Program-made: the position numbers and the translations under genes
The notes under the pieces: generated by a model
Told to the model about the DNA's origin: nothing
The model's database searches: none
What the model saw: the letters and a program-made list of their open reading frames with translations, nothing else
Origin: Rugalucina vietnamica
Lineage: Eukaryota > Mollusca > Bivalvia > Lucinida > Lucinidae
NCBI GenBank assembly: GCA_964017185.1
Contig: OZ024869.1
Coordinates: 52,540,761-52,604,760 of the forward strand
Direction: 5' to 3'
DNA length: 64,000 nt
In this document: in pieces, positions 57,324 through 64,000 of the stretch
Position numbering within the stretch: the stretch's first letter is position 1
Layout: every line of letters begins with the position of its first letter

Positions 57324-57560
57324 CGAGCCTGTGCATGAGAAAACCAACAATTTGGGTTTCTGACCAGGTCCGACACAAACCGGCCTGTACAGTCACAGAA
57401 GATGTTTAGAGGCTGGAAATTTTGGATTTAGAAAGTAGAGGAATTGTACTATCCGTGTAGCGAAAACAAAGGCGCTGATCAGCTTCACAGTTACTGCGAA
57501 GCTGATCTGCACCTTTGTTTTCGCCTATGCAGATTGTTGGTTTTCCCATGCGGTGGCTCA
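57324..57560 (-). repeat. Fold-back family A, copy 27
   Basis: Left CGAGCCTGTGCATGAG, right CCCATGCGGTGGCTCA. Confidence 0.84.
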
Positions 57561-58157
57561 TTTATATTACAGCAACCACTGATTAAATGTTGTAAAAATT
57601 CTAATATTGTACAAACACATTCCATTGATAAATCAGGTCTGCAGACATATCAATATTTTTGATATTCAAAATCAAGCATAGCTCATTATTTTTTATACAT
57701 CATGAATTACTTTTGTACCATTCCACAACACTTTATAATAACGGTCTGTATTTTGAGACTTTAAGTTTGCTTACTTCTTCATAAACATTTTGCATTATAA
57801 CTGCTAAAGTATACACTTCTGTGCCATTGGGGTTCAAACCCAGGACCTTTTGAATCAGTTTGATACACTACCATTTGGCCACCATGCTACCCACACTAAA
57901 GTTTGATGGTAAATTGAATGATAATGCGGATCAATATATGTTTGTGTGTGGTGGTTTTGAATGCGAGTATTTGACAGAAAATGTAAGTTTTCAATAATAT
58001 AATGTGTTCATTAAGTTTTCCAAAGCATATTTTTATTAAATGATAAAACATTTGTGCTCCAGTTTATTTGTTATTTAAGTGCTGGAATTTAAACTACACA
58101 AGCCTGTTCAGGATCTTTCACACAAAATATTCTGCTCTGCTATAGAAACTTGCTATA
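57561..58157. other. Mostly unassigned
   Basis: 57830-57895 has a reversed B-box-like GGGTTCAAACCCA, probably a SINE remnant. No gene. Confidence 0.4.
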
Positions 58158-58430
58158 CATTACGAAAACACACCCATGCAATATACAAATATTTTTTTTA
58201 AGTTGTAAAAATTGAAAAATTTCAGTAGAATTTTTTTTTATATTTTTCTTATTTTTGCTGAAAACATAGATTGTGGGTACAAGTTAGAACAGCCTGGCTG
58301 AGGCGGTTCTAAAGAGTACCCACAATCTATGTTTTGGAGCAAAAGTATGTATACCCCTGCATACCCCAGTTTTACTATATTAAAGTGGGGTTTAAGGGGG
58401 TATTTATTTCACGGACATGTTTTCCTGATG
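58158..58430. repeat. Fold-back family B, copy 4
   Basis: From CATTACGAAAACACACCCAT to CACGGACATGTTTTCCTGAT; inner arms AACATAGATTGTGGGTAC and GTACCCACAATCTATGTT. Confidence 0.85.
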
Positions 58431-58579
58431 GACTTGAACTAAGTGGCATTGCAAAATGATCAAGAAGTTTTATGTTATGGCTTTGTGTATGATTTATAAG
58501 CCATTTTATGAGGAAACTTGTTTTTACCCACACAAAAAAGATAGATACTCAGTGATCCTTCCACTGCCAAAGGCATAAA

Positions 58580-58803
58580 TGAGCCACCACCTCAGAAAAC
58601 CAACAATCTGCATATGCAAAAACAGAAGTGCATATCAGAGTAACTGCACAGCTCATCAGTGCCTTTGTTTTCGCTTCATGAATAGTACAATGCCTCTTAT
58701 TTCTTAATCTGAAATTTCAAGTTTCTGGCTTTTTTCTGTGGCTGTACAGCCTCGTTTGTGTTGGACCTGGTTGGAAACCAAGATTGTTGGTTTTCTTATG
58801 CAA
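58580..58803 (+). repeat. Fold-back family A, copy 28
   Basis: Left TGAGCCACCACCTCAG; inner palindrome shortened; right end eroded. A further remnant begins at 58971. Confidence 0.75.
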
Positions 58804-59222
58804 AAGCAGAACTGTCTGGCTGTATCAGTCTTGTGTGGCTGTAGACAAGTAATCTAATGTAGCACTGTTTCTGTTTGCACGGACAAACTCACAATATTCT
58901 CATATCATGCCATATTTGACTATGCAATATATGATTTCTCATTGTACCATATTTATTTTATACTCACATATGAGCTGTGCCATGAAAAAAAATAGTCTTC
59001 AGGACAGAACAGAACAGAATTTGATTTGACTTAATGTACATTTAAATCAGAAATTAATGATCAGGCAAGATACAAACCAGCTCAACAGACTGAAAAAATG
59101 TTGAGTGGGGTGTTAAAAACAATACAATAGATACAAACCAGTCCACACAAACAAAGTAATTAGGATAAAGAAACTAAGGATTATACTAAAGGGTGCTTAT
59201 CAGCCACAATCTTGTACAGTTT

Positions 59223-59498
59223 CATCATGAAAACATGTCCGTGTAATGTATACCCCCTTGAACCCCACTTTTATATAGCAAAACTGGGGTATGCAGGGGT
59301 ATACCTATTTTTCTTATTTTTGCTCCAAAACATAGATTGTGGGTTCTCGTTAGAACCGCCTCGCTGAGGCGGTTCTAACGTGTACCCACAATCTATGTTT
59401 TGAGCAAAAATAAGAAAAAAATCCAAATTTTCAGCTGAAAATTTTCAATTTTTAAAGCTAAAAAAATCTCTGTTTATTGCATGGGCAAGTTTTCGTTT
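59223..59498. repeat. Fold-back family B, copy 5
   Basis: Opposite orientation to 58158. Centre AACCGCCTCGCTGAGGCGGTT is near-perfect. Confidence 0.87.
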
Positions 59499-59499
59499 T

Positions 59500-60408
59500 G
59501 CGCTTTGTGCCTGTGTTGTTGCGATAAGTACCTGTATTGTTGGTATATCATGGTAAGATAGTTTATTTTTTTCATAGCCAGTCTCATATGTGTAAAGCTG
59601 TTACAGATGTTACTTGTTACTGTTGTTACTATTTCTTCCTCATGTTACACATGTTTCTTCTGTATGATAATATGATTTTGTATAAGGACCTATAAATAGT
59701 ACATTTTGTAAAAAAAGAGACATTGAAACCCGAACAGTTCATTACATCACATCATATTGAATATTTCAATGGTTTATCCTCCTTCAATCATTTTGTAAAA
59801 TTTTTCATAAAATCTGGTAATTTTTTTCTATCCACCTATGTTGATGCCAAGGCAAGCTTTGCCTTTTTATCCTCAGTTTTGTATCTAAGATCTGACTATG
59901 CGTTAACATGCGGATGATTCCTTTAATCTGGTATATTTTTTAATCCTGCAAAAACAAAGCTTCAAGAAAGAACTGTGTGTTAAAGTATTTAATTTTCATC
60001 TTATATCAAGATTAAAAATGCTGTTAATTAAAACTATTCCATAGTGGTTGTATTTTAGTGCATCTTGAGCTGTACATAACGTACACAAGGTCACTCTACG
60101 TTCATTAAGTGGACAAATAAGTGGACTTTGTCGTAAGATTTCTGGCTGAAGTTTATGAAGGAATATTGGAATCTTTAGCCATCAAGAAGAAAAGACCAAC
60201 CTATTAAAACACTCGGGAAGTGTAAAAACACTTGACATTAGAAAAGTCAAGACCATGTGTTCGCCACAATGTTTTCACTTTTCAAGTGTACATTTGGTAA
60301 AAGTTCATGAGGCTTTCATTTTAAAATTGTGAGCTATTTCATGTCTCACTACTTTTTTTTTAAAAAATTCTCCATCTGGCAGTTTAAGCAGGCTCCAACA
60401 ACATCATA
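59500..60408. other. No gene or element recognised
   Basis: AT-rich. The small open frame at 59723-59917 shows no domain. Confidence 0.45.
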
Positions 60409-60645
60409 TGAGCCGCAACTTTAGAAAACTGGTCTTCAGGGGTTCCGACTAGGTTTGACACAAACTAGCCTGTGCAGCTACAGAAGATGGTGGGAAGCTT
60501 GAAATTTTTTATTTAGGAAAAAGAGGAAATGTACTATCCCAGTAGCGAAAACAAAGGTGCAGATCAGCTTTACAGTTACTGGGAAGCTGATCAGCGCCTT
60601 CGTTTTCGCATAGGCAAAAATCTGGTTTTCTCATTATGCGACTCA
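60409..60645 (-). repeat. Fold-back family A, copy 29
   Basis: Left TGAGCCGCAACTTTAG, right CTCATTATGCGACTCA; TA on both sides. Confidence 0.83.
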
Positions 60646-60789
60646 TATTGCACTGTCATTGTCATACATACACATTTGAAATCTTTCTCAATACAATGTA
60701 CATGTGAACCAACAAACCACATATTGGGTCCGAAACTTGATGAACCAAACTATGCAACAATATAAGATTGAAAATTTCATATATCTAGC

Positions 60790-61585
60790 ATAAGGGGACC
60801 AGTGATCGATCAAAAATAGACATGTTTGATAAATTTTCGGATCAGACATGCATTGGAGAATGCATGTGTACATACCATATTGAAGCTTGAAACTTCGCCA
60901 TGTTTGGTCAATAAGTCAATTTATGACGTCATCACGTCACATTCTCAATGACGTCATTTTAAGACACCCACCATTATACAGTGTGATTCAGGGTCAGGTG
61001 GACCAGTGATCGATGACCTTCTTTTTCTCTCCAAAACCGCGGCTAACTTGGAAGGTATGTAGATTTTTAAAAGAATAATTATTGTTTACCTCTAGCCATG
61101 AAACACATTTTAGAAATTTTCAATGAGTTTAATGAAATTAAGCAGCGAAATGAGGTGGTAAAAAAACCAAACATAAACGCCCATAGAAACAATGGAAAAC
61201 TGTTGCAAAAATAGCTCGAAAATCACAGACATTGTCCATTAATCGCAGCGTTATCCTATACAATTTGGAATGTGGATCAGATTTGTTTAGTATGCAGTAA
61301 AGTTAAAACATTTAGCCAGTCGGAACGAATGCTCATCGTTTCATCTTGAAGAATTTATTGGACAATCACAGCTTTTAAGCAGTACAACTAAGACACCTCT
61401 TCGTAAAGTGCCAGAAAATGCAAGATAGAAAAGCTTTCCAAATAAATTTAATGTTTGTAAGGTAATATAATGTGATGTAACTTGAGACAAGCATAAAATT
61501 TATTTCAGGTATCTTTTGAGAATTAATAGCCGATAACCACTAGTTGATCGATCACTGGTCCCTGATTGATCACTGGTTGCCTTAC
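60790..61585. mobile_element. Inverted-repeat element N
   Basis: Left GCATAAGGGGACCAGTGATC and right GATCACTGGTTGCCTTACGC pair over most of their length; GACCAGTGATCGATGAC recurs at 61002. Two TGACGTCA sites lie at 60924 and 60949. No coding. 61628-61710 after it is a family A remnant. Confidence 0.65.
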
Positions 61586-61989
61586 GCTACATCAAGTAAG
61601 AAGATGGTTGAAATTTTTATACTGTTAATGCAGTAAAACAGAATAGCTGGTCAGCTTTGTGGTTACTATATTGTTGAGATGCACCTTCGTTTTTGCATAT
61701 ACAAACCTTAAATGCTTCTAGTATTTTTCACATCACTTTATCATATAGCCTTTTTTCTAACAGCCATACGCATTATATTTTGCACTGAAAACAATCATTA
61801 AATTAAAACAATCATTATCGAATTACAAATGTATTTATAAGAACCATTTGCTCATATGTCACACATTCCTTATATGGAAAAGATAACTATTCCATAAGAT
61901 TAACCACAAAATGTAACAAAACAAGTAAAAAAGAAATATTTGTTGATAACCCTGTGTTTGTTCTTTCGTCATTCCTTTAACAATCCCTA

Positions 61990-62322
61990 CATTACGAAAA
62001 CATGCCCATGTACTATACAGATTGTTTTTTTTAAAGTTGTAAAAATTGAAAATTTTCAGTAGATTTTTTTTTTCTTATTTTTCTTATTTTTGCTCAAAAC
62101 TTAGATTATGGGTACACGTTAGATCTGCCTTTGCGAGGCAGTTCTAACGAGTACCCACAATCTATGTTCTTACTACGAGTACTCACAATCTATGTTCAAT
62201 CCTCGGCAAGGTGGTTCTAACGAGTACCCACAATCTATGTTTTGGAGTAAAAATAAGAAAAATAGGTATACCCCTGCATACCCCATTTCGCTATATAAAA
62301 GTGGGATTCAAGGGGGTATACA
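61990..62322. repeat. Fold-back family B, copy 6
   Basis: Inner right arm (GAGTACCCACAATCTATGTT) is present three times, so the copy is about 60 bases too long. Confidence 0.82.
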
Positions 62323-62329
62323 CACAGTG

Positions 62330-62444
62330 TAGATGGTTCAGACTGATAGAGAGCACAGTGGCCTACTAGAATACTATACACAAGAAATCAAGCGGTTCTT
62401 AGTTTGAATCCCACCTCTAACGAGCTGTGTCCTTAGCTTGTCAC
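62330..62444 (+). repeat. SINE-like fragment
   Basis: B-box-like AGTTTGAATCCCACC and GAGCTGTGTCCTTAGC; sits between two family B copies. Confidence 0.45.
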
Positions 62445-62724
62445 CATTACGAAAACTTGCCCATGAAATATACAGAGAATTTTTGAGCTTTAAAAATTGA
62501 AAATTTTCATCTGAAAAATTTTGATATTTTTCTTATTTTTGCTCAAAACATAGATTGTGGGTACACATTAAAACTGCCTCACCGAGGCGGTTCTAACGAG
62601 TACCCACAATCTATGTTTTGGAGCAAAAATAAGAAAAATAGGTATACCCCTAAAAATCCCAGTTTTACTATATAAAAGTTGGGTTTAAAGGGGGTATTCA
62701 TTGCACGGACATGTTTTCCTGATG
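62445..62724. repeat. Fold-back family B, copy 7
   Basis: From CATTACGAAAACTTGCCCAT to CACGGACATGTTTTCCTGAT; inner arms nearly exact. Confidence 0.86.
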
Positions 62725-63167
62725 ACTACATGATTGAATTATTGAATTGGATATCATGTAAAGCGATAACTAAAGCTAAACAAGAGAAATTCAAGAAAAG
62801 CAGTCTGATTGGGTTTCCATTTTCAGATAATAGTCATTTAGGAATGTCGAAAACAAAAAAAAAAATCTTGTGATGTTGCTCCTTGAGAGATTCATGACCA
62901 GTGTATTAATGCGTTGCCTGACAGCAAGACTCCATTTTCCAATATGACATTTGGAGAATTGATTAGAAAATCATAGAAAACAAAGACTGAATTGGCTATA
63001 AGGCCTGTGATTAACCATAACCACATTAACCATATGGCTACGTAGCCTGTTGAATTCAGCAGTGCTGGTTTTATCATCGTTCTGAAGCTTCTTTCACTTG
63101 AAATTGCCCCTGTCACTTGAAATTGCCCCTGTCACTTGAAATAGAAGGGCCTCCATGCAAACCCTCT
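62725..63167. other. No gene recognised
   Basis: Holds three short tandem TCACTTGAAATTGCCCCTG units near 63096-63140. Confidence 0.45.
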
Positions 63168-63358
63168 GCCAACTGACTGACCATCTGATTACTGGTTAAC
63201 CGCTCAGGGCTGGGCCTGCTCAGGAAAAGTGGTTCAAGTCAAACCATCCATACATATGTAAGTTATAATTGAATGACATCCTAAGTTTGGGTAAAAGTCT
63301 CATAAAATGAAGGCAAGGTCAGGACATGACCATAATATTTGACTGGGACATTAAGCTT
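63168..63358 (+). repeat. SINE-like repeat L, copy 2
   Basis: Matches 17717-17985 over CTGACTGACCATCTGATTAC, GGTTCAAGTCAAACCA and the tail GACTGGGAC. Confidence 0.55.
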
Positions 63359-63528
63359 CAATTCAAACAAATTGTAATCGGACCTTTCCATTGTCATGGT
63401 GTGGAAGGAAATAGCTGTGAAATGCAATGGTAAAATGAGAAAAAAAAATGCAGAAATGGACTGAATCATATTTAACTATACTTAGTGGAAAAAGTTTAGT
63501 CAGTAACTTTCATGAGCTCCATGTTTTT

Positions 63529-64000
63529 AGCTCACCTGAGCCGTTAGGCTCACAAGGTGAGCTTATAGGATGTCCATGATCCGGCGTCCGTCCGTCCGTC
63601 GTCTGTCCGTCGTCCGTCGTCTGTCCACAATTTCAAAGATCTTCTCTGAAACCGCTTGGCCAACCAAAGCCAAATTTTATATGAAGCATCTATAGGAAGG
63701 GGGAACCAATGTGTATATAAGAAATCCAGGTCACATGACCAAGATGGCCGCCATGCCCATATATGGTAAAAACCCTTCAAAAATCTTCTCCAGAACCGGT
63801 GGACTGATTTCAACGAAACTTGGCATGAAGCATTGATGGCTCAAGCACTACAATGTGTATATAAATCATGACCATGTGATGACCTTGACCTATTTTACGG
63901 CAAGGTCAACATAGGTCGCCAATGCATTTGAATGGGGAAAACTTTCAAAATGTCATTTAAAGTCATTTAAAAAGAAAGTCTTGCAAGAAATGGGCAGTAG
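63529..64000. mobile_element. Tandem-repeat element C, copy 4 (cut by window end)
   Basis: Starts AGCTCACCTGAGCC, with GTCC tract and the first 450-base unit. Confidence 0.82.

Noticed and set aside
62892-63116. 74-codon minus-strand open frame with a hydrophobic stretch
   Set aside because: Overlaps short tandem repeats; no homology recognised.

Overview
The window looks like nuclear DNA of a mollusc, most likely a bivalve. It is AT-rich, its genes have long GT-AG introns, and it is packed with short fold-back elements and with terminal-inverted-repeat elements that carry internal tandem arrays and (GTCC)n tracts. I recognise this repeat landscape from bivalve genomes in general, but nothing here fixes the species. 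I found no bacterial, organellar or CRISPR features.

Only one host protein gene is supported. It lies on the + strand from 10456 to 56051 and encodes a multidomain Rho GTPase-activating protein of the ARHGAP12/ARHGAP27 group. Seventeen coding exons with matching splice phases give about 911 residues: SH3 (exon 1), three WW-type modules (exons 2-4), a Ser/Pro-rich linker (exons 5-7), a PH domain (exons 8-10), a basic linker (exons 11-12) and a RhoGAP domain (exons 13-17) with the catalytic arginine in G-I-Y-R. About 0.8-1.2 kb upstream of the ATG is a 420-bp tandem duplication. Each copy carries YY1-like, CACGTG and E2F-like sites flanked by palindromic CCAAT-type motifs, so it is a possible duplicated promoter.

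Region by region: 1-8800 is intergenic and holds a broken CR1-like LINE (about 3618-7340) with a second CR1-like LINE inserted inside it in the opposite direction (4438-5893). It also holds copies of a small element with hammerhead ribozyme folds (two on the minus strand near 3141-3561, one on the plus strand at 6588-6633). 8849-9867 is the palindrome and promoter block. Introns of the RhoGAP gene hold a hAT-type element with an 8-bp target duplication (12454-13513) nested in a tandem-repeat element; a 2.8-kb inverted-repeat-bounded element with a 151-bp satellite arranged in four-monomer higher-order units (22123-24888); a 5'-truncated L1-like LINE with a 15-bp target duplication (27626-32711), itself interrupted by a tandem-repeat element; further arrays (33385-34665, 45344-47082, 48538-50730, 54884-55828); and about 28 copies of one ~235-bp fold-back family. 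56052-64000 is the 3' flank and more repeats, with no second gene found.

The main candidates for something new are the retrozyme-like hammerhead element, the fold-back family whose paired arms co-vary between copies, the shared TGACCTTGACCT motif in four otherwise different tandem-repeat elements, and the crowding of insertions within a few tens of bases of splice sites, including a duplicated splice donor at exon 15. All coordinates were read by eye. Exon boundaries rest on GT/AG signals, phase continuity and family knowledge, not on transcript data.
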